The notes: generated by a model not told the origin, from the letters alone. A stretch of 64,000 bases of DNA from Roseibium marinum (GCF_002906165.1 NZ_PPCN01000001.1:1-64000), one strand, 5' to 3'. Shown: positions 32,949 through 41,694, counted from the first letter of the stretch. Translations and numbers: made by a program.

Positions 32949-33854
32949 TTGACCAGGGTCACCGCAAGCCCGTCAGTCCGCGCCCTTGCCGGGCGCAAGG
33001 GGATCGATCTGGAGGATCTCGGCCGTACGCTCGGCCGCAGGGCGCTGGCGCGCGAGGATGTCGAGGCGGCGGTTTCCGGCTCGAAACCGGGCGGTGGCCT
33101 CTCTTCTGTATCCGGGCCGGATCATTCCACCTTCTGGGATGTCGATCATTCCGCCTACGGACCAGTCCGCGCAGAGCCGATGACCCGCTTCGCCCGGACT
33201 TCGGCCCGCAACCTTGCCGCCGCGAACGCGCTCATCCCGCAGGTGACCCATCACGACGAGGCCGATGCAGGTGCGATCGAGGAGTTCCGCAAGACCCTCA
33301 AGGCGGAAGCGGCGGAAAACGGTGTCAGGCTGACGGCGCTCGCCTTCCATGTGAAGGCGCTGGTACATTGCCTGAAACGCTTCGAGACCTTCAATGCATC
33401 GCTCAGTCCGGACGGAGCAATGCTCTATCTGAAGGACTATGTGCACATCGGCATCGCCGTCGATACGCCCTACGGCCTGACGGTTCCCGTCGTCCGCGAT
33501 GCCGACCGCAAGGGTCTGTTCGAACTCGCGAAGGACATTTCCGCGCTGGCGGCAAAAGCCGCCGGGCGCAAGCTCCCACCCGATGCGCTGGGCGGCGCGT
33601 CGATGTCGATCTCCAATCTCGGCGGTATCGGCGGAACGGCCTTCACGCCCATCGTCAACCCGCCGGAAGTGGCCATTCTCGGTATCACGCGCACCCGCAT
33701 CCAGCCGGTCTGGGACGGCGAGGCCTTCCAGCCGCGTCCCGTCGTTCCGCTCGATCTCAGCTATGACCATCGGGTCATCAACGGCGCGGAGGCCGCCAGA
33801 TTTCTTGCCGAATACGCAACGCTGATCGGCGACCCGCGACGTTTGTTGCTCTGA
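32949..33854 (+). CDS. E2 dihydrolipoamide acyltransferase catalytic subunit lacking a lipoyl domain
   Basis: A 301-residue protein from a TTG start with AGGGACAGG upstream. It begins directly with a peripheral subunit-binding domain (TASPSVRALAGRKGIDLEDL without its final residue, about 4-24). A full CAT-fold acyltransferase domain follows, including SMSISNLGGIGGTAFTP and the active-site motif SYDHRVINGAEAARFL near the C-terminus, with the catalytic His. There is no lipoyl domain, so substrates must arrive on lipoyl groups of another chain, most simply the 30438 product. It probably forms the core of the complex. No E3 gene is in the window. Confidence 0.87.
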   Translation: MTRVTASPSVRALAGRKGIDLEDLGRTLGRRALAREDVEAAVSGSKPGGGLSSVSGPDHSTFWDVDHSAYGPVRAEPMTRFARTSARNLAAANALIPQVTHHDEADAGAIEEFRKTLKAEAAENGVRLTALAFHVKALVHCLKRFETFNASLSPDGAMLYLKDYVHIGIAVDTPYGLTVPVVRDADRKGLFELAKDISALAAKAAGRKLPPDALGGASMSISNLGGIGGTAFTPIVNPPEVAILGITRTRIQPVWDGEAFQPRPVVPLDLSYDHRVINGAEAARFLAEYATLIGDPRRLLL

Positions 33855-33872
33855 ACGGATGGAAAGACCTGA

Positions 33873-34370
33873 ATGGCGGACCAGCAAAGCACAGAAGGCA
33901 TAACAGTCACGCTCAACGGCGGGCAGACCACGATCAGCGGCCACGACACCCTGCCTCTGCTTCACGTCCTCAGAGAGGTTCTCGGACTGAAGGGCACACG
34001 CTTCGGCTGCGGGCAGGGCACCTGTGGGGCCTGCACGGTGATCGTGGAGGGAAAGGCGGTGACCTCCTGCGATCTGCCGCTGGAGGCGGTTCGCGGCAAA
34101 CGGATCGAGACCGTCGAATGCCTGGCCGCCGGCGGCGCGACCCATCCGCTGGCGGAAGCCGTTCTGGCCTGCCAGGCGGCGCAATGCGGCTATTGTCTTC
34201 CGGGCATACTCATGGCGGCGAAAGCGCTGCTCGATCGCGAGCCCGATGCACCGGACGCCCGGATCCGCGAGGCGCTGGACGATAACCTCTGCCGCTGCGG
34301 GGCACATCTGCGTATCCTTAGGGCTGTCCGCCTCGCGGGTGAGGTCATGACGGCGGCGACAGACCGATGA
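33873..34370 (+). CDS. [2Fe-2S] subunit of molybdenum hydroxylase
   Basis: A 165-residue small subunit of the xanthine dehydrogenase/isoquinoline oxidoreductase family. The N-terminal plant-ferredoxin cluster is bound by Cys in GCGQGTCGAC and the following SCDLP. The C-terminal helical cluster is bound by CQAAQCGYC and CRC. It passes electrons from the molybdenum site. It overlaps the large subunit by ATGA. It ends the dehydrogenase operon as a pair with the 34367 gene. Confidence 0.93.
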   Translation: MADQQSTEGITVTLNGGQTTISGHDTLPLLHVLREVLGLKGTRFGCGQGTCGACTVIVEGKAVTSCDLPLEAVRGKRIETVECLAAGGATHPLAEAVLACQAAQCGYCLPGILMAAKALLDREPDAPDARIREALDDNLCRCGAHLRILRAVRLAGEVMTAATDR

Positions 34371-36478
34371 GCGCGCCCAGCATCCCCCTGCCGCTCAAGG
34401 CTGCTCCCGACATATCCGACTGGATCCGTTTCGGACCCGGGCGGACCGTCGAGGTGCTGACGGGCCGCGTCGAACTCGGTCAGGGAAATCTGACCGCGCT
34501 GGCGCAGATGGCGGCGGACGAACTGGGGCTTGCTCCGAACGATGTCGTCATCACCTCCGGAAATACCGAGCGCACCCCAAATGAAGGCTACACGGCCGGC
34601 AGCATGTCGGTCTCCATAGGCGGAATGGCGCTCCGGTTCGCCGCGTCGGCGGCCCGTGTGCTGGTCTTGCGGGAAGCGTCGCTGAAGCTGAACGCCGATT
34701 ACCTGAGCCTGTCCGTGCGCGACGGGGATATTCTGGAAGGCGGCCGGCCGACGGATCTGGATCTCAGGGATGTCGCCACCGGTTTGAATTTCGCGGTCCC
34801 GGTCATCGACTATGCCGCCCTTTTGGTGCCGGAACGGCGCACGCTGTCGTCGCAACCTCTCCCGCGCAGGGACTTGCCCAACCGCATATTCGGGACACCC
34901 TTCATTCACGATTTCGCGCCGGAAGGCATGGTGCACGGGCGGATCCTCCATCCGCCGGTGCAAGGGGCAATGCTCCGCTCACTGGATCTGAAGACCCTGG
35001 CCGCAAGACCGGGCATCATCGACGTCTTTCGCGACGGTTCCGTTGTCGGCATTCTCGCCGGGAGTTTTTCTGTGGTGACCGCCGCGGTGGACTGGGCGGC
35101 AAACCGTGCCGAATGGGCTGTCCCGGATTTGCCTCAAGCCGCGTCGCTCCGCGAGCTTCTTGCGGGCGCCGCCAGCGCTGAAACGGTAATCCTTGAGAAG
35201 GGAAAAATCCCGGAAGAGGACGGAAATGCCGTCGAAGTCACCGCCAGCCGGGCCTATCTCAGCCACGGGTCCATCGGCCCCTCCGCCGCCATGGCCGTCT
35301 GGCGGGACGGCAGGCTGAAGATCTGGTCCCATTCGCAGGGCGTGTTTCAGCTTCGCAACGCGGTCGCCCGGGTTCTGGGGCTGGATATCGAGGCCATCAG
35401 CATCGAACACGCGTCGGGCGCCGGGTGTTATGGACACAACGGCGCGGACGATGCCGCCTTCGATGCGGCTCTGCTGGCGCGCCGTGTTCCGGGAAAACCG
35501 GTGAAGGTGATCTGGAGCCGTCTCGATGAATTCCGGGTCGCCCCGCTCGGGCCGGGCATGCTGACCACCGCCAGGGCGGTTGTGGACGAAACCGGCGCGC
35601 TTCAATCGGCCTCCATATGCGTCACCAGTGCGCCGCACGGCAATCGGCCGGACACGGCCGGTGTGCCGAACCTCGTGACGGCAACCCGTCTCGCCGAGCC
35701 GGTACCGTTTCAAAGATCCAACGACGTGCCCCTGCCGCAGGGCGGCGCGGACCGCAATGCGATCCCTTACTACCGGGTCCCGAACCTTCATGTCGGCAAG
35801 AAACTGGTCCACGATTTGCCCTACCGGACATCGTCCCTGCGGGCGCTCGGCGCGCATCTCAATATCTTCGCCATCGAGATGCTGATGGAAAAGATTGCCG
35901 CCGAGACCGGGCAGGACCCGGTGACCCTCCGGCTTCGGCATCTCGACGATCCAAGAGCGGCAAAGGTGATCGAAACCGTCATGGCCGAAGGTGAGGCCCT
36001 GCGGCGGGACATGGAGCCGGGTGCGGAAGGCTGGGGTCTCGGCTTCGGCAGATACAAGAATACCGGAGCCTATGCCGCGGTTCTGGCCAGGATCCGAGTG
36101 GAGGAAACGGTCACGGTTTCCCATATCCACGCGGCCGTGGATAGCGGTGAAATCGTCAACCCGGACGGTGCCCTGAACCAGATCGAGGGCGGAATTCTCC
36201 AGGCGGTCAGCTGGACCCTGAAGGAAGAGGTGAAGCTGGCAGGCCCGCTGGTCGCAACGGAAACCTGGCTCGATTATCCGATCCTCAGGTTTTCCGAAGT
36301 ACCGCAGGTGGCCGTCACCCTGATCGACAGGCCCGAGGATCCGCCGCTCGGCTGCGCCGAGGCCATGGCGGGCCCGGTGGCGGCGGCAATCGGCAGCGCC
36401 CTTTTCCAGGCCCTGGGCATACAGATCTGCGATCTGCCGCTGACGCGTGAGCGCATCATGGCTGCCGCCCTGGCGTGA
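34367..36478 (+). CDS. Molybdopterin-binding large subunit (IorB-type)
   Basis: A 703-residue xanthine-oxidase-family catalytic subunit, slightly short for IorB. Mo-cofactor segments include GRVELGQGNLTALAQMAADE near the start, YTAGSMSVSIGG, and the SHGSIGPSAAMAVW and CYGHNGADDA regions. The catalytic Glu is retained in PPLGCAEAMAG near residue 665, a variant of the usual GxGE. No FAD subunit is encoded, as in two-subunit enzymes that pass electrons to cytochromes. It would hydroxylate an N-heterocycle or oxidise an aldehyde. No Tat signal or XdhC-type maturase is visible here. Confidence 0.88.
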   Translation: MSAPSIPLPLKAAPDISDWIRFGPGRTVEVLTGRVELGQGNLTALAQMAADELGLAPNDVVITSGNTERTPNEGYTAGSMSVSIGGMALRFAASAARVLVLREASLKLNADYLSLSVRDGDILEGGRPTDLDLRDVATGLNFAVPVIDYAALLVPERRTLSSQPLPRRDLPNRIFGTPFIHDFAPEGMVHGRILHPPVQGAMLRSLDLKTLAARPGIIDVFRDGSVVGILAGSFSVVTAAVDWAANRAEWAVPDLPQAASLRELLAGAASAETVILEKGKIPEEDGNAVEVTASRAYLSHGSIGPSAAMAVWRDGRLKIWSHSQGVFQLRNAVARVLGLDIEAISIEHASGAGCYGHNGADDAAFDAALLARRVPGKPVKVIWSRLDEFRVAPLGPGMLTTARAVVDETGALQSASICVTSAPHGNRPDTAGVPNLVTATRLAEPVPFQRSNDVPLPQGGADRNAIPYYRVPNLHVGKKLVHDLPYRTSSLRALGAHLNIFAIEMLMEKIAAETGQDPVTLRLRHLDDPRAAKVIETVMAEGEALRRDMEPGAEGWGLGFGRYKNTGAYAAVLARIRVEETVTVSHIHAAVDSGEIVNPDGALNQIEGGILQAVSWTLKEEVKLAGPLVATETWLDYPILRFSEVPQVAVTLIDRPEDPPLGCAEAMAGPVAAAIGSALFQALGIQICDLPLTRERIMAAALA

Positions 36479-36497
36479 CCGGCTGTCCTTGGTAGGT

Positions 36498-37253
36498 TCA
36501 GAAACTGAGCCGCACTTCGGAAACACCGTTCCAGACGGCGCTCCATTCCGACGCACTGTCCACCTTCTGCATTCCGGTCATCGAACCGGTGAGCACCCAT
36601 TGTCCTTTTTTCAGGCCGCCCAGCAGGTCGCCGCCGTGGTTGGCATAGGCCAGAAGGGCGCCGACCGGGTCGATATTGACCGGCGTGAATGCCTCGGGCG
36701 TCCCGTTCCGGCAAAGGGTCAGATGCGCCACCGGATCGGGCCGCAGGTCGGCAATTGGCAAAGCCGTGCCGATGACCAGACCGTCATTCGCCAGACAATC
36801 CGCCAGCCGTTGGGGAAACGGCAGGTCGGGAGCCGTCAGCCGGTATGAGACACGTTCGAAAGCCACGGCAAAGACGTCCACGGCCTTCAGGATGGTGTTT
36901 CGCGTATAGGCGACAGATGGCCGGCAGGGCAGGTCGTGACAGAGCCTGAGGGCGATCTCGGTTTCCAGCAGCAGCCTTTCGCCGGCACGGGTGGGTGACG
37001 ACAGGGCTTCGCCGCCCCAGACAGGCGCCGCGGTCGGTCCGCTGGGGCCCGAAGCGGACACCTTCCAGCTTCGCGGAGCGGCATTCAGAAACTGCACGAC
37101 GCGCCGCTGCACATCGTACCCTTCCTGTTCCGTTTCCGGCCGGGCATAGACGGGCAGCTGCGCTAGCGTGGCGCCATTGCCGCGGCACCCCGCGAGCAGT
37201 TCCGCGGCCGCATCGAGCCTCTTTTCCGTCCGCTCGGGATCTTTATCAGTCAT
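36498..37253 (-). CDS. FAH-superfamily hydratase/hydrolase (2-keto-4-pentenoate hydratase-like)
   Basis: A 251-residue protein of the fumarylacetoacetate-hydrolase fold, closest in layout to 2-oxopent-4-enoate hydratases (MhpD/DmpE). It has a WKVSASGP segment near residue 62 with the catalytic Lys and the metal-binding LLETEIALRL segment (about 93-102). A GLVIG segment and a final KKGQWVLTGSMTG follow, the usual product-end motif. It probably hydrates or hydrolyses a 2-oxoacid from aromatic-ring or amide breakdown. It overlaps the amidase gene by eight bases and is last in the 42.4-36.5 kb operon. It converges with the molybdenum hydroxylase. Confidence 0.8.
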   Translation of the reverse strand: MTDKDPERTEKRLDAAAELLAGCRGNGATLAQLPVYARPETEQEGYDVQRRVVQFLNAAPRSWKVSASGPSGPTAAPVWGGEALSSPTRAGERLLLETEIALRLCHDLPCRPSVAYTRNTILKAVDVFAVAFERVSYRLTAPDLPFPQRLADCLANDGLVIGTALPIADLRPDPVAHLTLCRNGTPEAFTPVNIDPVGALLAYANHGGDLLGGLKKGQWVLTGSMTGMQKVDSASEWSAVWNGVSEVRLSF

Positions 37254-38664
37254 CGAGTGCCATCTCCGGCCATTTGTCGTGCCAGGGGAAAGCTTTTTCG
37301 TATTGCCGGGCCAGTCTCATCAGGAGCCAGTCACGGTTATGCGCGCCCACCAGCTGGCAGCCGATGGGCAGTCCGTTCGGGGCCGGCGGGCCGGGCAGAT
37401 TAACCGCCGGATGCCCGATGGCGTTCACCCAGCCGGTATAGACGGCATGTCCGCGTGGTCCGGCCGACTGGCCGTCGATCATGGACGGATAGTCCGTTCC
37501 CACGGGCCAGGGCATGGCGGCACTCGACGGTGTAAGAACCGCGTCACAAGTGTGGTAAAAACGCGCCGCGTCCTCGCGCAGGCGGGCGATCCGGTCGAAA
37601 AGCGCAAACAGCGCATCCGCCCCGAAGGAACGGCTGGAATCGGCCATCTCCCGGTATTTCGGACTGGCGCTCGCGAACCCATCGCCAAGCTGCCTTGCAA
37701 GGGAACCCAGTCCGGCCTGGCCGATGCGTGTCCAGTGTTCATTGAGATCGTCAAGGTTCAGCGGCAGGGTGCCGGGCGTTACCCTGTGGCCGAGGGTCTC
37801 CAGTCTTGCCGCCATCTGCCGGCTGCTGTCGGCGATAAGGGGATCAAGCGGGGCGTTTGCCATCTTTTCGACGTAGAGAATATTCAGGCGGGACGGCGCG
37901 GAGCCCAGATCCAGGTCCCTTCCCGGCTCGTCGGGGAGAGACGATCTCGGGTCACCGTGATGGTATCCTTCCATGGCGCGAAAAAGCAGCGCGGCGCTCT
38001 CGACGTCCCGGGTGATCGGGCCGACGACTTCCATATCGAAGAGAACCTGGGGAAGGGTCACTGTCCGCGCGAGTCGGCCGATCGTCGGCTTCAGTCCGAA
38101 AAGACCCGTATAGCCGCAGGGCCGTCTGATGGACCCGCCTCCGTCGGTTCCGATCGCTGCGGGGAAAAGACCCGCGGCGACCCCCGCGACCGATCCGCCG
38201 CTGGACCCGCCAGGGGTCAGCGTTGTGTCCCAAGGATTGCGCGTCGGTCCGAACAGCGGATTGTCGGTAAACCCTTCCAGCGTGAATTCGGGAACGTTGG
38301 TCTTGCCGAGTATCACCATGCCGGCCGCTTTCAGCCGGGCAACAGGCGTCTCGTCCTCGGCAGGCATGAAATCGCCATAGACCGGACTTCCCCACGTGGT
38401 GCGGATCGACGCGGTCAGGATGTTGTCCTTCACCGCGAGCGGAATGCCGTCCAGCGGCCCCAGGGTTTCTCCTGCCGAGCGGCGGGCATCACTTTCCGCG
38501 GCCTGAGTGAGCGCCATGTCGTTCCGGGTAACCAGGGCGTTGATCGCAGGATCGAGCCGGTCGGCTCGCGACAGCACGTCTTCGGTCAGGTCCACGGACG
38601 AGATCCAGCCCGCCGCCAGATCCGACGCGAGTTCGCTGAGCGTTTTCTTCCAAACTTCGGTCAT
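37246..38664 (-). CDS. Amidase-signature amidase
   Basis: A 472-residue serine amidase. The Ser-cisSer-Lys triad is visible: Lys in IPLAVKDNI (about 79), the Ser pair in TPGGSSGGS (about 150) and the nucleophile in GTDGGGSIRRP, which replaces the usual GSDTGGSIRIP. It hydrolyses an amide to acid and ammonia. The start is the ATGA overlap with dctM; a much longer reading frame extends antisense into dctM and is rejected. Coupled to a TRAP importer and a FAH-family enzyme, it probably hydrolyses the imported amide. Confidence 0.9.
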   Translation of the reverse strand: MTEVWKKTLSELASDLAAGWISSVDLTEDVLSRADRLDPAINALVTRNDMALTQAAESDARRSAGETLGPLDGIPLAVKDNILTASIRTTWGSPVYGDFMPAEDETPVARLKAAGMVILGKTNVPEFTLEGFTDNPLFGPTRNPWDTTLTPGGSSGGSVAGVAAGLFPAAIGTDGGGSIRRPCGYTGLFGLKPTIGRLARTVTLPQVLFDMEVVGPITRDVESAALLFRAMEGYHHGDPRSSLPDEPGRDLDLGSAPSRLNILYVEKMANAPLDPLIADSSRQMAARLETLGHRVTPGTLPLNLDDLNEHWTRIGQAGLGSLARQLGDGFASASPKYREMADSSRSFGADALFALFDRIARLREDAARFYHTCDAVLTPSSAAMPWPVGTDYPSMIDGQSAGPRGHAVYTGWVNAIGHPAVNLPGPPAPNGLPIGCQLVGAHNRDWLLMRLARQYEKAFPWHDKWPEMALDD

Positions 38665-39956
38665 TGGAACATTGTTCTCGGCAGCCAGAGGGCAATACTC
38701 GGGAAGGCGATCATCAGCAGTGTGAAGACCAGCATGATGACGACATAGGGCACGGCTCCCCTGACCACGTCGATGAAGGGACCGCCGTCCAGCCGCACGC
38801 CCTGGACCACATAAAGGTTCATGCCGACCGGCGGGGTGATCAGTCCCAGTTCGCACATCAGCACGACGAAGATGCCGAACCATACCGGGTCGATCCCCGC
38901 CGATGTGATCACCGGCACGGCGATCGGAATGGTGAGCACCTGCATGGACAGCACATCCATGAACATGCCGAGGACGAGATAGAAGACCACCAGAGCGAGA
39001 AGCAGTCCGACCGGCGACAGGCCGAGCGACGCGATCCACGAGGTCATCGACTGGGCCGCGCCTGTCAGGGAAAGCGTCACGTTCAGGATGAAGGCGCTGG
39101 TGACGATAAGCAGGACCATGCCCGTGGTCTTGGCTGTCTGGATGAAGCAGCGGTTGAGGAATTCAAGGCTGAGCTTGCGGTGGAACAGCACGAAACCCAG
39201 TGCGGTGGTGACACCGAGCGCGGCGGATTCCGTCGGGGTCGCGATGCCCAGATAAATGCTGCCGATGACGATCATGAAGATGATCACGGGCGGCAGCAGG
39301 GCCGTTGAGGCCTTTACCTTGTCCGCAAGGGAGATAACGTCCGCGCTTTCGCCCCGCTCGTGCCGGTGGGTGTAGCCGATGTAGGCCATGAAACACAGGG
39401 TCAGCAGGATACCGGGGACGATGCCGGCGACGAAGAGCTGTCCGATCGACTGTTCGGCCATGGAGCCGTAGACAAGCAGATTGACGCTCGGGGGAATGAG
39501 GATGCCCAGCGTCCCGCCGGCCGCTAGGCTGCCCAGGGCCCTGGCCTTGTCGTAGCCGCGCGCGTCGAGGGTCGGCATGGCGACGGTGCCGATCGTCGCG
39601 GCTGTCGCCACGGAAGACCCGGAGGTTGCTGAAAACAGCGCGCAGCAGCCGATATTCGTGTGCAGCAGCCCGCCCGGCAGGAAACCCAGCCACATGGACA
39701 TGGCCCCGTACATCCGGTCGGCGATGCCGCTGCGCAAAAGCAGCTCGCCGAGCAGAATGAACAGCGGAATTGCGGTGAGAAGGTTTTCGTTCTGGACGCC
39801 CCAGACGACGGCCCCCATGGTTTCCACCAGCGGCCAGCCGAAGGCGAGCACCCCGCCGACGATGCCCGCAAGGGCCATGACAGCTGCGATCGGTACTCCG
39901 ACCAGCATTACTGCCAGCATGATGAAGAATGCGATGAGAATGGTTGATACGGCCAT
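38661..39956 (-). CDS. dctM: TRAP large permease (DctM type)
   Basis: A 431-residue polytopic membrane protein. It has DctM motifs LTAIPLFILLGELLLRSGI, GGTLGILIPPSVNLLVYG, and LITPPVGMNLYVVQGV near the end. It is the transport subunit of the third TRAP system in the window. It follows dctQ by seven bases and overlaps the amidase gene by ATGA. Confidence 0.95.
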   Translation of the reverse strand: MAVSTILIAFFIMLAVMLVGVPIAAVMALAGIVGGVLAFGWPLVETMGAVVWGVQNENLLTAIPLFILLGELLLRSGIADRMYGAMSMWLGFLPGGLLHTNIGCCALFSATSGSSVATAATIGTVAMPTLDARGYDKARALGSLAAGGTLGILIPPSVNLLVYGSMAEQSIGQLFVAGIVPGILLTLCFMAYIGYTHRHERGESADVISLADKVKASTALLPPVIIFMIVIGSIYLGIATPTESAALGVTTALGFVLFHRKLSLEFLNRCFIQTAKTTGMVLLIVTSAFILNVTLSLTGAAQSMTSWIASLGLSPVGLLLALVVFYLVLGMFMDVLSMQVLTIPIAVPVITSAGIDPVWFGIFVVLMCELGLITPPVGMNLYVVQGVRLDGGPFIDVVRGAVPYVVIMLVFTLLMIAFPSIALWLPRTMFQ

Positions 39957-39963
39957 GGTCCGA

Positions 39964-40518
39964 CTATCTGCTCCGAAGGTCCGTCAGTTCGTCATTCAGT
40001 TCCTCGGAGACGCCCTTGGGTCCGAAGTCGTGGTTCAGGCCGTCCAGATCGCCCGAAATCAGCTGCCTGAAGGCCGACGCGGTGCGCAGCGCGGTCACGA
40101 TGAAAAAGATCGCCAGGGCGGCGTACCAGATGGCCTGCGGATAGATGAGCGGCGTCGCCCAGGGCGTGGCGGCGGTGCTGCCGTAGTCGAGCGTGTCCTT
40201 GATGACCGAAAAGCAGTAGCGCAGGAAAAAGATACCGAAGGCGAACAGGGACAGCGTCGCGAGGATATTGAGCGCCGCCTGCACGCGCGGCGGCATCCGG
40301 TCATAGAGGAAGTCGATACGGATATGTCCGCGTTCGACGACAGCAACGGAGAAGGCAAGCGAGCCGCAGATCGCGAGGATATAGCCCCCGAGCTCGTCGG
40401 CACCCTGGAAGGAATGGTTGAAGATCTTCCGGCTGAGCGTTTCCAGCGTCACGAAAAGGGAAAAGGCAAGCAGAAGCAGTCCGAAGGACCAGCTCGCCAC
40501 ACGAGTGAAGAAGTGCAT
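39964..40518 (-). CDS. dctQ: TRAP small permease (DctQ type)
   Basis: A 184-residue membrane protein with about four helices and the DctQ stretch VVERGHIRIDFLYDRM (about 60-75). It forms the TRAP membrane complex with the DctM downstream. It is separated from its binding-protein gene by 61 bases that hold a strong stem-loop. Confidence 0.92.
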   Translation of the reverse strand: MHFFTRVASWSFGLLLLAFSLFVTLETLSRKIFNHSFQGADELGGYILAICGSLAFSVAVVERGHIRIDFLYDRMPPRVQAALNILATLSLFAFGIFFLRYCFSVIKDTLDYGSTAATPWATPLIYPQAIWYAALAIFFIVTALRTASAFRQLISGDLDGLNHDFGPKGVSEELNDELTDLRSR

Positions 40519-40548
40519 GATCGCAAAGACCCGTTGTTCAGGGGAATG

Positions 40549-40572
40549 CGGCGCGCCGTTTTCGGCGCGCCG
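40549..40572 (-). other. Stem-loop between TRAP dctP and dctQ
   Basis: A perfect 10-bp inverted repeat CGGCGCGCCG with a TTTT loop, located eight bases after the dctP stop on the minus strand. There is no T-run after the stem. Its placement equals that of the hairpin at 4365-4395, so the same role in favouring binding-protein mRNA is likely. Confidence 0.72.
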
Positions 40573-40579
40573 GCAGCTG

Positions 40580-41611
40580 TTACATGCCGAGGCGGGTGCC
40601 GACGGTGGCTTTCCAGTCCGCCGAACAGGACGGGTTGGTGGCGTCGCAGACTTCGGCCCAGGCCGGGAAGGAGAGTTCCTTCACCGCGCTTTCGACGATT
40701 TTCAGGTCTTCCTCGGAGATCGGAACCTCGACGAGATTATACGGCTTGTTCAATTCGCAAGGCGTCTTGCCGACATTGCAGCGCATGGCGTCGTCGAACA
40801 GTTCTTCCGAATAGGCCCAGATTTCGGAGACCAATGTGTCGAAGGCCGCCTCGATCTTCGCCTGGTCTTCCGGGCTGAACTTGTTCCAGGTATCGAGGTT
40901 GATGCCGTAACCGTTCAGGGCGATCTGGAAGGCCAGTGGCAGGACATGGGTCGTGACTTCCGGCCATGCGGCGGAATTCGCCGAGCTCGGGCCGGTGATC
41001 GCGCAGTCCACGACGCCGCGGGCAAGGGACTGCTGGACTTCCGAGAAGCCGAGGGGCACCGGGATGCCGCCGACACTTTCCACGAACTTCGCAAGGTTCT
41101 GGTCATAGACCCGCACCTTGTAACCCTTGAGGTCGGTCAGCTTGCCGATCTCCGGCTTGCAGAACAGGACCTGCGGCCCGAACGGCCAGATACCGAGCAG
41201 CTTTGTGTTGAATTTTTCCTGAAGGCGCTTGTCGACGATTTCCGAGAAATCGGCCATCGTCTTCTTGCCGGCGTCGTAGGTCGGGTTCAGGCCGACGAGA
41301 TCCAGGCCCAGGATCGTCGGTTCGTCACGGCTGACCTGCGACATGCGCAGGGAAATGACGTTGAACAGGCCGCTCTTGAGGACGCGCAGTTCCTCGGTGT
41401 CCTTGATGCCGGTCGCATCCAGCGGCTGGAAGTTCACCGTCACGTCGAGGCCGGTATCCGCCGCGAAGGTTTCGAAGAAGGGCAGTTCCTTGTTCTTCTG
41501 GATCAGGCCGGTGCTTCCGGGCTGGCCGAGAACCTTCAGTTCGATGGTTTCGCCGATTGCCGGCGAACCGAGCAGAAGGCCAAGGGAAAGGGCTGCAAAA
41601 ATTTGACGCAT
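40580..41611 (-). CDS. dctP: TRAP substrate-binding protein with six cysteines
   Basis: A 343-residue periplasmic receptor with a signal peptide of about 20 residues ending SPAIG|E. DctP features include DLKGYKVRVYDQN with the ligand-binding Arg (about 165) and PLGFSEVQQSLARGVVDCAITGP. It has six Cys in the mature protein, two pairs of them close together near the C-terminus (RCNVGKTPC and VCDATNPSC), which suggests disulfides and is uncommon for this family. The start is the ATG with GGAG six bases upstream. It is the second gene of the operon after GntR. Confidence 0.9.
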   Translation of the reverse strand: MRQIFAALSLGLLLGSPAIGETIELKVLGQPGSTGLIQKNKELPFFETFAADTGLDVTVNFQPLDATGIKDTEELRVLKSGLFNVISLRMSQVSRDEPTILGLDLVGLNPTYDAGKKTMADFSEIVDKRLQEKFNTKLLGIWPFGPQVLFCKPEIGKLTDLKGYKVRVYDQNLAKFVESVGGIPVPLGFSEVQQSLARGVVDCAITGPSSANSAAWPEVTTHVLPLAFQIALNGYGINLDTWNKFSPEDQAKIEAAFDTLVSEIWAYSEELFDDAMRCNVGKTPCELNKPYNLVEVPISEEDLKIVESAVKELSFPAWAEVCDATNPSCSADWKATVGTRLGM

Positions 41612-41694
41612 GACGTACTCCATTTTTGTTCTGACGGAGTACGAAGAGCAAGCGTTATGCCAATTATGCGCGAGAGGCGCGCCGGGGCGTCCGT

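Noticed and set aside
30438..33854. The two E2-type genes as one E2 broken by a frameshift or insertion
   Set aside because: Both have their own subunit-binding domain and acyltransferase-like domain, and a complete aldehyde dehydrogenase lies between them with normal start and stop sites.
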